From Polytrichum commune (lineage: Eukaryota; Streptophyta; Polytrichopsida; Polytrichales; Polytrichaceae), in contig OX485804.1 in the NCBI GenBank assembly GCA_950295325.1, forward strand, positions 3,970,001-4,034,000: DNA of 64,000 nucleotides, read 5' to 3'. Positions 47,593 through 58,925 of the stretch are shown here, piece after piece. The notes beneath the pieces are model-generated. The model was not told the DNA's origin. It saw only the letters and a list, made by a program, of their open reading frames with translations, and ran no database searches. Position numbers and translations under genes: made by a program. Position 1 is the stretch's first letter, and the number at the start of each line of letters is the position of its first letter.

Positions 47593-49868
47593 AAGATGAA
47601 ACATGAAGAGATACACCTATACAAATTGTCAACAGTTTTATATGAGGAGAAAAGGTGTCTTACACATGCTATTGCTAGAGGCTTTCATAAAAAGATTTCA
47701 TGGATGCTTGATAATTTCTTGGGAGCTTGACTTCAACCTTTATTGCCATCTTTCCTTTCCAAAATCCTATCATCTACTGTCAATTGGATTGTAACATGGT
47801 TGCTCAAGGTAGAAAGTTTTTGTGGAAAGAGAAAATCAACAAATTGAAGGAGGTTCTTTCCTCCCTAAGGTGCAATTGTATGTCACAGAAAGATGAAGTT
47901 GATAGAACAACTATTAGGAAGGAGACAGCTAAATTGCTCAGCACGTTCATAATCTCGTTATCTTTTTCAATTGTGTCGTATATTATGTTACGGACTAATG
48001 TCTTGATTTTGACGAAGTCTTGTAATTTATAACACTTTCCTGAAAATGGAATTTGCACAACATTTGAGGTCATAATCCTATACCTACCTATATTTGCAAG
48101 TCCAAATGACATGCACACAACTATTTAATTTGCACATGAGGTGGCATAGGTGGGTTATGTTGTTGCAAAACATCTACAGATTGTGAGTTGCAACAACCTT
48201 TCCTCTTATTAAATTGGCAACTCTAAATAATCTAGTTGTACACGAAGGTATCATCTCTTAAAATTATACCATTGAGTATATTCATTGCATTATAAAAACT
48301 TCTTTAAAATCTCTCTTTGGAGGCAATAAGTCATTAATGATCTAAATTATTTTAATAAATTATTTCTTTGTACAATCATATCATATTTCCATTGAACTAT
48401 TTTCTTCTTTTGGTCTTGAAAGTTGAATCTTGTTTGATGTGTTCATTCAAGTTCTAAGAAATCAATAGATCAATTCATGGTAGCACATTTCCGTGGCATG
48501 CTTCATAATGGATGTTGCATAAAAAAATTATGAATCAGACTAAAGGTTGCATTTTTGGCTTCTCTGAGGTGTTCATGTTAGTGTGCCCTGAAAATATTAG
48601 AATATAATATGGTGTCAAAAAAAGGGTAAAAATCGTGTTCAAGCTCAATAGTGCCCAAAAAAAAAGTATGGTCCTTTGAGGATTAAAATGTAACTCAAAA
48701 TGTGAAACAAAAAAAAGCCACATGTGGAGACTCAGACACTTCTCTTTTCAGAGAAATTGGGAGCTCAAATTTTTGAAACAAAAGTTCATGTTGGGAGAGC
48801 AAACTTCATGAACATTCCAATTGTCCTCAAAAAGTGCAACCATTCTATTATATGTTTGTGAGACCCTTATCTTCAACATGTGATTGAGGATGACAAAAGT
48901 CTTGTGACAAATCCTCAATACCCAGACTACAATGATTGGGACCTAGATATTAATATTGTTATTCATGCAAATGATAGGCACTTCATGTCCTTGATCATTA
49001 CATGCCCTACTGTGGGCACTTCCAACTCTAGAAAAACATTAACGTGGGATCAAATCAATCTACCAAGTGTGAATCACACAAACTATCACTTTAGGTTTCG
49101 AAATCGGGGTTAAGATGCAAAAGTTATACATGAGGTCAAAGTGAAGTTACGAACACATTGATCCAATTGCTAGTTACAAGTGGGTTGTTTGAGGAATGAC
49201 CAGTTCAAGTTCAAAACTTTAGAGAAATTATCAACCCTTTTAGAGGAATCTATCAAATATACCTTAAATTAATGAAGGAAAAACAAATGATATCACCATG
49301 TAAATGGTTGGACTTGGAAACACTTGGATCCCAACCAATTGTGCCCAAAATCTCCCTGTACATTAAACTTATCCGTAAAATCTCTCAAAGAGGGACCAAA
49401 CCGTATGTTGTTCTGTAAGATCTGACAAATTTGATTTGATAAAACCTCCCCATCCGAAGAGGTCTCCCAAATAGACATGTAGAGAGTCTCCGTCCTTCCA
49501 TGTCAAGTGCAACTCCATCTGGCAAATCAAGGAGCAAGAACCCTACACTGACCTGTCTGAATTGGCTGCCAAATGAAACACAAATTAAACTTCAACCACA
49601 ACACAAAAGAAATACAAACAATAGTTTCAAGTGAAGGGGTGAAGGTGACACCCAACAACTTAAACTTGTAAGGGACCCAGAGAGTCCCACGAAAGCTTTT
49701 TATTATCACCATGATAAGGAACATCATCATCAAGAATGAAACCTGTTATGTACAGCATGATCTATGTCACCATTCATGTTTCCAGCAAAGAAAACCTAAC
49801 ATATACATCAACTAACTACCAGTCACTTAGAGCCGCCAAAAAAAAAACTAGGTTACATATACTGACCT
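47593..49868. other. Distal part of duplication copy 2, non-coding
   Basis: Matches 24.21-28.55 kb without the two MITEs and the unknown insertions, so it shows the pre-insertion state. Contains the shared 100-codon frame (47727-48032) and the relic region 49410-49868; no recognised gene. Confidence 0.5.
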
Positions 49869-50258
49869 CAGGAACAAGCTTCACACAACTACAGTTTATG
49901 AGTAGTGGTAGTGGTGGTGATGGTGGTCTAACCAGGCTCAATGAATTTCGGCAAACCGTGACATTGTTTGAGAATCCTTAATCCCTTGCTACGGTAGGCA
50001 ATATACCAATCGTACAATTCTAACCTTGTCGTCGGCTTACAAAATTATAGATTGACGTGTATACCCCTGCAATTAAAATAATTGTACACATGCTTGGGAG
50101 CTGGGTGAATCAAACAGTCCCCAAAAACACGAGCCCAGCAAGGTTCGTGTAATCTGTGTGCAGATCAGATCCACCGTCGAGATGATGGAAGTGCTGTTCC
50201 AGTGTATATTGTGTGGCTTGAAACCAAGTAAGAAGAGGATTATGTGAAGGGTTTCAAG

Positions 50259-52810
50259 TTAGTAGAGACGTATCCTTGTTGTGATCGCCTGTCTGCAGAT
50301 GGGGCAATTTGCGAGACTATCCCCACACTGCCGGCATGTCTGGTGGCCACAGTTGAATGCCATGTCCTTCTTATCTGTGAGGCAGATAGGGCAGTAATCT
50401 CCTCTGCCAACCTCTTCGACACCTGACCGGGTGGACCGATCATCGTCCGCTGGAGCAGAGGGCGGGTATCCACTATAATTGTTGTACCCACCACCATAAT
50501 CTGAGTATATGTTGTAAGCTGGTGTAATCGGTGGTGGAGGTACATACGGTGGCTGTGATGCAGGAATCTGGCGAGAATTGAAGCTTGGGCTTTGGCTGAA
50601 CCCACCATAGGCAGGTGCAGGCTGCGGGTACATGCCACGCTCAGCGCGCATCACTCCTGGCGGAGGTGGGAGTGGCTTAGTGAATGGAGCAGATCCTGTG
50701 GTTTTCCCCAGGATTCCAAGCTCCTGAGTGGCATTAAACTGCAGGGGAATTTCCATCAGGGCGGCCAGCGCAAACTGGGCCTCCTTTTGCAGTGGTGGGA
50801 GGTTCTTCTGCATGATCTGCGTGAAGTTGACGAACTGGAAGTTGTCAAAGCTGCGAGCAGGGAGGTTGTCGTCGAACTCGCGCATCATGTCCCACGGCCC
50901 GTCGCCCACACCCACCAGCACAATCGACAGCGGGTACGAGCTCGCGTTCACAATCGCGTCAATAGTCGCCTGCTCTTGAGGGCTCTGGTAACCTTCGGCA
51001 GTGTCGACACTTCTCGTCACCTGACCGTCTACAAAGAGCACCAGAACAAGTCACAAACACAAGGAATTCCATTGAGAGAAATGGCTTGTGTAAATTATTT
51101 CAGCTTATACTTTGAAACCCAGCAACTGCAGGGTTTGGACACAGGAATTGCACAAATTTTGTTGTAACTTTACCCGTTCCTTCAACACATTGACAGAGGA
51201 ATGTAATGTATCACATGTCACTGACGCCCCCTTTATACTAAATGTCGACTTGAAAGCTCGAACTTGTTATTTTCGTGAGTTCGATGCTTGGATTTGACAA
51301 GCTTTCATCCACATCTCAAACTGTTGGGAGCTTCACCAATCTTCAAGCCTTCAATGGTTTGAGGAAGTGTGGAATAGCCATGTTCAAAGTGGATGTCAAA
51401 GGGGGGGAAGGACAAAGGACAACACATGACAAGCTAAAGAATACTTGAAGTGAAAGCCCATTGCCTTGGGGCCTCCAAATTGAGGGCTGACCTCTCGACA
51501 TTTCTAAGAGAAGCGACCTCCATGAGGTAGCTTAAAATTGTGACCAAGAGCTTGTCATAGTCGTTCCAAATGGAATCCATTGAGAAGCAATCTCCGTGTT
51601 GTAAGCCCGGTAAAAGATGAAGTTCTCAAGTATAAAGCTCAAGTTGTAAGGTGGACTTGAGTGAACAAGCATGAACAGGAAGCTCCTTGCCAGAAGGCTC
51701 CTTCCTTCGAGCTCTCAATCTTCGAGCTCTTGACTTCACCAGTGTAAAGGGGACACCTGAGTTGAGATTCAGGCTGTCGTACAGAATGAAAATAACGGTG
51801 AGGGCCCAGCTAAGCCACACACAGCTTGAGCTTGAGCTCAAGTTGTGTGTGGCAACACGATGATTACTTTCAAGTTTGAGGTTTGCCCTTGAAACTCAAT
51901 CCAAAGAAAGGAGGAACCAAAGCTCCCCATCTTAGCAGGCACATGTACGGGCTCAAATTCTTTTACCTTGGCCCACCAACCAAGCTTGCAAGTTTGAGCT
52001 CCAAAGTTAAGCTCAAACTATGTGTGGCAACCCCACGAGAGAACCGCAAATAAGAAATTGCAGGAATGTGGGCAGCATACCTGCGATGATGATGAGCACA
52101 TGGTACTGGCCCCCATTTTGCTCCACGATGTCCACGGCTGCCTCAATGATGGGCGCGAACGATGTGGGTCCTGCAAGCCGGAGGTGAGGCACAATGGCCT
52201 TATACCGGCGCAGCGCCTCTTCAAAACCTTCACAGGGGCGGTGATCGGGGAAGAAGCTGAACACCTGCTTGTCGTGTGTGGAAGAGTCGCCGAAGCCGAA
52301 GCAAGGGATGAGGTTGTCGTCGTCGAATGGCGACAGCGTCTGCCCCACAATGCTGATGGCCTTCTCGTACGGGTTCATCTCTGTACCGATGGCATGCAAG
52401 CTGCGGCCATTGAAGGATTTCTTGCCCGTCCACTCATTACTCTTAGTGAAGTCAATGCCCACAATGAGGTTGGAGGATTCCAGGCCCGCTTGACGTAGCG
52501 CCTGCTGCACCTCCTCCACATCATTGTAGTTGTCGGCGATGACCGAGTACTTGCGCGAGAACCTGCGTTGCAAGTTCTTCTTGTGCGGCTTGCTCACGGG
52601 AGGTGGCGGTGCTGCAGTGGATGCTGGCGCTTGGCTGGGCCGCGAGTACTGCTGCTCGTACCGGGGCGCAACCTGCTGCTCATAATTGCTGTTGTGGTAA
52701 GAAGGAGGTGAATCTTCGTATCGCGGGAGCCGTGGCTCATCCCGACGCGACGACCGAGATGAGGGTTGATAGTCGTATCGTGACGAGGAAGATGAGCCGC
52801 TATTACCCAT
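50259..52810 (-). CDS. RGLG: RING-type E3 ubiquitin ligase, RGLG (copine/vWA) family
   Basis: Exons 52810-52081 and 51028-50259 (intron 51029-52080, GT-AG) encode 499 residues. ATG 52810 gives MGNSGSSSSS, a fitting N-myristoylation signal, as known for RGLG proteins at the plasma membrane. Residues 1-75 are Ser/Tyr/Pro-rich. A copine-like von Willebrand A domain spans about 85-375, with the metal-site motif DFTKS at 120-124. The junction reads IIADGQVTRS as in the family. A C3HC4 RING closes the protein (CPICLTDKKDMAFNCGHQTC ... CPICRQ, 456-489), with a Pro/Tyr-rich linker before it. Family members ubiquitinate regulators in hormone and drought signalling with K63-type chains. Which paralogue this is cannot be decided; substrate unknown. 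Confidence 0.95.
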
Positions 52811-52822
52811 CTCTCTTGGCTT

Positions 52823-54524
52823 CTTAAAGAATTCAACCCATGCCATCCAAACATTGTCAGTTCTCCATGATGTCACACAAATTTCCCCACAAACATCCTG
52901 TTCACATTGCACCATCGGATTCCACAAAGACATCCCCCGGTGGCTACATGGAATTTGGGTACACCATGGGGAAACCAGAGCCGGACAAACACTCAAGCTT
53001 AAGCGCATGCAGATTTGCATCAACATATGACCCAAATTTCCACACAAACCTTTCAATTCAGTAGACATTGCACAGTCAGATTCCACAATATTATCCACGG
53101 TTCGACACATGGAATTCTGATGATCACGCATCACATCCAACACAGTGACTCAACCCTAGAGGCACCAAAGCTGGCTACAACCTAGGGAAAGCAGAGGTGG
53201 ATATCTATTCAAGCTTACCCGCATGGAAATTTGTGAATTCTCCTTCCAAATTTGCATCACCACATGCCCCCAATATCCAAACTAACCTTTAATATCGGTA
53301 CACATTGCACAGTCGGATTCCACAAAGATATCCATGGTTCGACACATAGAATTTGGCTGAACACGTATCACATCCAACACGTTGACTCAACCCTAGGGGC
53401 ACCAAAGCTGGCTACAACCTGGGGAAAGCAAAGATGGATATCTATTAAAGCGTAACTGCATGGGAATTTGTCAATTCTCCTTGCAGATTTGCATCACCAC
53501 GTGACCCAAATTCCCACACAAACACTTCAAATCAGTAGACATTGCACCTATGGATAATTTCCACAAAGATATCCAAGGGTGGCCACGTGGAATTTGAATG
53601 ATCAAGAATCACATCCAACATGGAGACTCAACTGTAGAGGCACCAAAGGTAGAAACAACCTGGAGAAATCGGAGATTGGATGACTATACTATTCGAGGTT
53701 AACCGCATGGAAATTTGTCAGTTCTCCTTAAACATCATCATGTGACCCAAATTCCCACATTAACCTTTCAACTCGGTGGACATTGCACCGTCAGATGCCA
53801 CAAAGATATCCACGGGTGGCCAGATAAAATTTGGATGATCAAGCATCACATCCAACACAGAGACTCGACCCTAGAAGCACCAAAGCTACCTACAACTTGG
53901 GGAAAGAAGAGACGGACAACCACTCAAGCTTAACCGCATGGAATTCCCATCGCTGCCAAACCTAAAGTAATTCATTCCCAAACGTTTAAGAATGCAGCAC
54001 AAGCTCTTGACGATAACCGTTACCCAAACGAAGATCAAAAAATAATAATAAATAAAATAAAACCCCACCACATGCAATTCACACACGCTCACTAAAATCA
54101 ACAAAATCGAGAGCCTCCTTAACTCCTCCAACCGAGGTCACCAAAATCCAATGAAATAGGCAAACTAGATGTAACGAAGCAATGCACTGTAGGTCAAGAC
54201 ATGAGGAAGCCACACTTAAGTCGGACGAAAGCTCAAGAGCAAGAAGTGCAAGAACCACATGCCAACTTCATTCAAGCAGCAACTTATAATGAGCTTCACC
54301 GTACTGCACTCTAGCTTGCTTCTCTCTCCGATTGCAACAACCATACAGAGGAAAGCATACAGGCAGGCTTAAGAAGCTTAAAAAGGGTTAAGAGATGACA
54401 CAACATCCCAATCATCTCTGCGTACCCAAACCTTAGGGAGAGGAGACAGAGCTAGGAGGAGCTAATCTTTATCAACATGAAGGTATTACCCCTGAAGTGT
54501 TAAGAATTCGGAGAAGCTGCTAAC
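52823..54524 (-). other. Probable leader intron of the RGLG gene
   Basis: On the minus strand a donor CAAG|GTTAGC lies at 54525/54524 and an acceptor TTTAAG|AAGCC 12 bases before the start codon (52822). The intron would be about 1.7 kb and contain the tandem repeats described separately. The frame upstream of the chosen ATG stays open to 53143, but the extra residues are repeat-derived and unlike the family. Confidence 0.5.
52840..53930. repeat. About 237-bp tandem repeat, roughly 4.5 copies
   Basis: The marker ACATTGCAC followed by TC.GATTCCACAAAGATATCC recurs at about 52902, 53067, 53302, 53540 and 53778. The last three intervals are 235-238 bp and the first is a shortened unit. Each unit also carries CATCACATCCAACAC, CCTAGAGGCACCAAAGCTGG and CGCATGGAAATTTGTCA. 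The array fills most of the probable RGLG leader intron. Confidence 0.9.
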
Positions 54525-55200
54525 CTTGAAGTAACCAGAAAACCAGGACGCTAAAGAATCCGTTGTGATTGCTGTCTGAGTCCGAATGAAACCCAACACG
54601 AACAGGGCAGCTGCCAACCAGAACTGCCAATAGAAAGCCAGCCCTGCTATTTTCCTTAACAAGAAATAAATTCGACACGAACGGCTGCCTGACGAAACAG
54701 CAATCAATCTGCGGGGCCAACACCCCTCCCTCCTTCCCTGTTTCTTTTACTTCTTTCTCCGACCTCAAAGAATCGTCCCACCAAAGCTTGCACACTAACT
54801 CCAGCGCCCAAGCTCCAGAAATACGCTGTATTGTGAAGAGAGCAATCTCAATGAAAATAATCGCAGGAATTAGACGCAACTTGCCGGCAACGACAATCGG
54901 TAAGAGCAATAAGTGAAAGCAACGAGCCCTGCCGATGCTTCAAAGCAGATTTTAAAATCGCCGCAAAACTGCTCCGCCTGAAAAAAAACCCACAACCGAA
55001 TTTCCGCGTGGGGCTCCTCCAATATGCCAGCAATCTAGTCCGCCCGCAAAGCAACCACCTTGGCGTGGAATTCCATCGCCTTCGCGATCACTCGCGGTCG
55101 CCGAAGACGAAGCGCAAGAAGAGTCCTGCACTCCCTCTTCGACACCGTGGGCCATAGATGAACGTCGTCTCTGCTGAAGAAACAAACGCAATTCATCCTA
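54525..55200 (-). promoter_or_regulatory. Probable RGLG leader exon and promoter
   Basis: GC-richer DNA upstream of the inferred leader donor. It holds several short upstream frames but no credible protein. The transcription start lies somewhere in this stretch; no TATA element is convincing. Confidence 0.4.
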
Positions 55201-55790
55201 CATGTGGATGATTCTCTGCTGCGCAATAGTGACTCCCCTTCGACGACAGTGAGACACGTGGATGAAATCCGTCTTTATTGGATGATCTACGTTACGACTC
55301 AGCTTCCGCGCACCTTCGAGGGGGCCGTACGACATCCAGAACGATGGACGAAATACTCTGGATGGAATTCGGCTTTGGCCAAATCGGTATGGATGATACT
55401 CGTCCAAGAGCAGGTTCCCGGAGGGTTCGGCACAATGTGGCTTTGGAGTCTTTGAATGTGATTTTTGAAGTTTAGGTTGAGCTTGGGAAGCCTGGGGTTG
55501 AGGGAGGCGGTAACTACATATGGGGGGACTCACTTCTTATATTAGGCTTCAATAAACTAACATTTGTATCATTGTGCCACCGTGACAAATACAAAATGAC
55601 AAAATAAAATGCATTAAAATTTTGCACACTATGCCACAGGCGTCGAATCTCCATATAATGTCGGCTCGACTCCCCCCAATTTCTTATCTTTGTGGACCAA
55701 TGCCCTGACACACTAGCACGTCGCTTAATTAAGTTGCTCGAAAGCCTGACTTTATCGCACTTGACTCATACGTTTCACACTAGGTTGAAT
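55201..55790. other. Intergenic, no recognised gene
   Basis: Two overlapping open frames (plus 55204-55455, minus 55198-55533) have no recognisable domain. Nothing else is supported. Confidence 0.35.
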
Positions 55791-55795
55791 GACAA

Positions 55796-56130
55796 TTAGG
55801 GCCACTTCACACACGAGACTGAGAACCCGTGACCATTGCACTTCAAGCACTCTCATTGGTGGAAAAGGCGGAGCCGGTCCAAGTTCGCTTCACACTACGC
55901 TTGAGGGACCAACAAAGTATGTGAATGCAAGATGGATGTAAAGTCTACGTGGATTCTTACATGGCATCAAATGGATCATGTTTCATGGTCACTTCGGTCA
56001 CATATGGCTTCACACTACACTTGAGGATCCGTGACCACACTACATGATTTTGAAGGTGTCTTGGGACGGCTTTTGGCCACTTACTTTTGGGCTCTCGCAA
56101 TTTCATGGTCACGGCTCTTGGCTCCTGTGT
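55796..56130 (+). mobile_element. Tourist-like MITE, unit 1 of a head-to-tail array
   Basis: Starts at 55799 with GGGCCACTTCACACACGAGA, preceded by TTA (55796-55798), the target preferred by PIF/Harbinger elements. It ends in CGGCTCTTGGCTCCTGTGTG, which abuts the start of the next unit. The middle is shorter than in unit 3, lacking the TTTTGTGTTAGGCCTA-type segment. Confidence 0.75.
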
Positions 56131-56454
56131 GGGCCACTTCGCACATGAGACACTTGGCCCGTGACCATTGCATTCTAAGATCCTCGTTGGTCGAAAAGGT
56201 CGAGACCGTCCAAGTTCACTTCACACCTAAGGACATCCCAAAGAAATTATCATGGATGAATAGTCTACATGGATTTCTACATGGCGGGCTATAAATGATG
56301 TTTCATGGTATGTCGGAGTTTATGGCAGGCCCACCTCCAAGAGGTAGGTCTGTCGCAAATTCTGACAGAACATGTGAGTAGTACAACCTTTGGATGAGAA
56401 TCAAGGGCCCTCACAATCACATAGTCATGGCCCTTGGCTTGTGTGTGCAGTGGC
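56131..56454 (+). mobile_element. Tourist-like MITE, unit 2 of the array
   Basis: Begins GGGCCACTTCGCACATGAGA directly after unit 1 and ends in CCTTGGCTTGTGTGTGCAGT before unit 3. More diverged than the others. No target duplication lies between the units. Confidence 0.65.
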
Positions 56455-56460
56455 ACTCAT

Positions 56461-56935
56461 GGCCACTTCACACATGAGACTAGGAGCCCGTGACCAATAC
56501 ACTTCAAGCACTCTCATTGGTGGAAAAGGTGGAGTTGGTCCAAGCTCGCTTCACACTACACTTGAGGGACCAACCGAGTATGTGAATGCAAGATGGATGT
56601 AGAGTCTACATGGATTCCTACACGGCATCAAATGGATCATGTTTCATGGTCACTTGGAATATTCTCAAAAATTACCTCTTGGAAGTAGGCCTAACACAAA
56701 ACCGGGAGACCATGACACTTTGAATACTCACAACCGTTGGTCTATTTTATTTTATCAAGCATGAGGACGAGCATGAATAGAAAGTCATTGAAATAGCATT
56801 TGGTTGAGGGCCCGGTCACATATGACTTCACACTACACATGATTTTGGAGGTGCCTTGGGGCGGCTTTTGGACACTTTCTTTTGGGCTCTCACAATTTCA
56901 TGGTCACAGCTCTTGGCTCATGTGTGAAGTAGCCC
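56461..56935 (+). mobile_element. Tourist-like MITE, unit 3 of the array (most complete)
   Basis: Runs from GGCCACTTCACACATGAGAC to CTCATGTGTGAAGTAGCCC, about 475 bp, followed by TTA. Terminal sequences are inverted copies of each other for about 17 bp. The interior repeats the phrase TTCACACTACACTTGAGG and its relatives. Non-coding. Confidence 0.8.
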
Positions 56936-57365
56936 TTACGTTGTGATGGAATTTAAGATATTACGAGGAACAACAAAGGTAGATTCTGGTTCATAATATT
57001 ACTCGGTTATGGGGCCATTGCACGATGGGTCCAGGAATCCCATGGGCAATGTATCCCCGTTTTATTCCAATTGAACCTCCCTTTCTAAGCTCCAGTCACC
57101 TTGATTACTCTTCACATTTTGAAGCCCTTACCGACAGTTGCATAATGGCAATGTGGCTCACCAGTTCACCAGTTGCATAGTCGTGTTTTAATTATTATGT
57201 TAGTATGTTCACAACATCGTTGGCCTCCATACATTTGGTCCCCGAGTGCATGCCGGCCCCAAGCCAGGCAAAGACAACTGCCTTTGTAGCAAAAATTTGG
57301 AATACGGGGAGCATGAATAAGTGGCTTGAATTTCATATGTTTCGATAGCCTTACATTGTTCACTC

Positions 57366-57572
57366 CCTATTTAGGAAAAAGGGTAGCATTGAGAGGTTAC
57401 GGAAATGTCATGTTGGTATCATTGCCAAGGAATACCTTAAGAAAGTCTTGTTAGCTACATCGATATGTGCCCTATTTAGGAAGAAGGGTAGCGTTGAGAG
57501 GTTGAGGAATGTTATGTTGGTATCATTGCCAAGGAAGATCTTAAGAAAGTCTTATTAGCCACATCGATATGT
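57366..57572 (+). repeat. About 104-bp tandem duplication
   Basis: CCTATTTAGGAAAAAGGGTAGC... and CCTATTTAGGAAGAAGGGTAGC... begin about 104 bp apart and run to CTACATCGATATGTG and CCACATCGATATGTG respectively. Few mismatches and one small indel. Confidence 0.85.
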
Positions 57573-58212
57573 GTAATTAGGTTGACTTTGCAAATAGGTT
57601 GACTCTTTATTCATACAAATAACCTTGGACCAACACCATTTCACAACAGCTTCTAATTTTGTTTGTTCATCTGTATAAGATCCACATGTATTATGATTAT
57701 GATTATTTTATTTTATTTTTAACATGGCAACAAATGTCCAAAATCTAGTTGTGTGGAATGTTGATAAATTAGTGTGGGTCAATCTAATTGCACATATCGG
57801 TGTCCCGTCAGTGTAGATATTTGTACCAAGGGGATAAAGATGAAAAGAAAAACATATCATGCTCATTTGGCTAAGGGGGGGATGGGTTGCATTATGAGTG
57901 TACCTCTCATGCATCTAAATTAAAAGCATTGTTTGTATGCTTGTGAGCAGTTCATCCCAAACTACACTATTTATCCCAATTAGTGTGTGTTGTTATTTGG
58001 AGTTACGTAGTGCTATATTATTTAATGAGAATGTAATGTTTTACTAAGAAAAGTCATTTGGGCTCCATAATGTTTAAATAACCTATTGAAATTTTGTTAA
58101 TAAATTGAACTCCTCGGTAAGACGTCTTTGCACTACGTAACTACAAAAATAACATGCACTAAGCTTGATTGGGATAATAACTACGGTTTGTTCTACACTA
58201 AGATGGGTACTT
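57573..58212. other. AT-rich intergenic DNA
   Basis: No gene or element recognised between the tandem duplication and the next MITE copy. Confidence 0.4.
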
Positions 58213-58675
58213 TGATTTGTGAAAGTGAGAGCCCAAAAGAAAGTGTCCAAAGGCCGTCCCAAGACACCTCCAAAATCATGCAGTATGGTCACGGACCCTC
58301 AAGTGTAGTGTGAAGTCATATGTGACCGGGCCCTCAACCAAATGTTGTTTGAATGAATTTCTATTCGTGTGGGTCCTTACACATGATAAAATAGAATAAA
58401 CCAACGGTTATGAGCGTTCGGAGTGCCATGGTCCCCCGGTTTTGTGTTAGGCCTACCTCCAAGATGTGGTTTTTGAAAATAATCCAAGTGACCATGAAAC
58501 ATGATCCATTCAATGCCATGTAGGAATCCACGTAGACTTTACATCCATCTTGCATTCACATACTCCGTTGGTCCCTCAAGCGTAGTGTGAAGTGAACTTG
58601 GACTGGCTCCACCACCAATGAGAGTGCTTGAAGAGTATTGGTCACGGGCTCTCAGTCTCGTGTGTGAAGTGGCCC
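58213..58675 (-). mobile_element. Tourist-like MITE, inverted copy, one end eroded
   Basis: Reverse-oriented relative of 56461-56935. It ends with CTCAGTCTCGTGTGTGAAGT then GGCCC at 58675, and internally matches the same order of motifs (GAGCCCAAAAGAAAGTGTCC ... TTGTGTTAGGCCTACCTCCA ... ACATCCATCTTGCATTCACA). The left end near 58213 lacks a recognisable GGGCC terminus. Confidence 0.8.
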
Positions 58676-58767
58676 TCAATGTTGTTGAGCAATGCCTATT
58701 TTTGACAAAGTTTTTGCAAGTTTTTGACATTTGATACACACGAACTTGTACAAAAATAAATTGCACT

Positions 58768-58925
58768 TCAATTGACACGCACAATTTAGATTTTGACATG
58801 TAGTGTGACTTGTGAAGGAAAAAACCACGCGTCAATTGACACTTTGAAAATTGAAATGACATGTACTACTAGGCATGTGACCTTGAGGTGACATTTTAGA
58901 AGAAAATGTAGATGTCAATTGACAT
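58768..58925. repeat. Recurrent palindrome centred on TCAATTGA
   Basis: TCAATTGA is found at 58768-58775, GTCAATTGAC at 58831-58840 and ATGTCAATTGACAT at 58912-58925. Spacing is about 63 and 86 bp between centres. It also sits among several TTTGACAT and GACATTT half-sites. Confidence 0.7.

Larger units (their letters stand above)
31040..49868 (+). repeat. Segmental duplication, copy 2 (interrupted)
   Basis: Direct counterpart of 17.64-28.55 kb. Copy-2-specific material is about 2.9 kb at 31.29-34.15 kb (which contains a MULE), the Harbinger element (34.9-40.27 kb) and a solo LTR (40323-40796). It retains the complete monooxygenase ORF and the ~5 kb beyond it that copy 1 lacks. The two copies are about 2.5 kb apart and head-to-tail, separated by the plus-strand paralogue. 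Confidence 0.88.

Noticed and set aside
52811-53143. N-terminal extension of the RGLG frame to an upstream ATG
   Set aside because: The extra residues derive from the tandem repeat array, and the downstream MGNSGSS start fits the family's myristoylation signal.
52840-53930. Regular repeats that might be taken for a CRISPR array
   Set aside because: Units are about 237 bp, imperfect and contiguous, in a plant gene; there are no short identical repeats with unique spacers.
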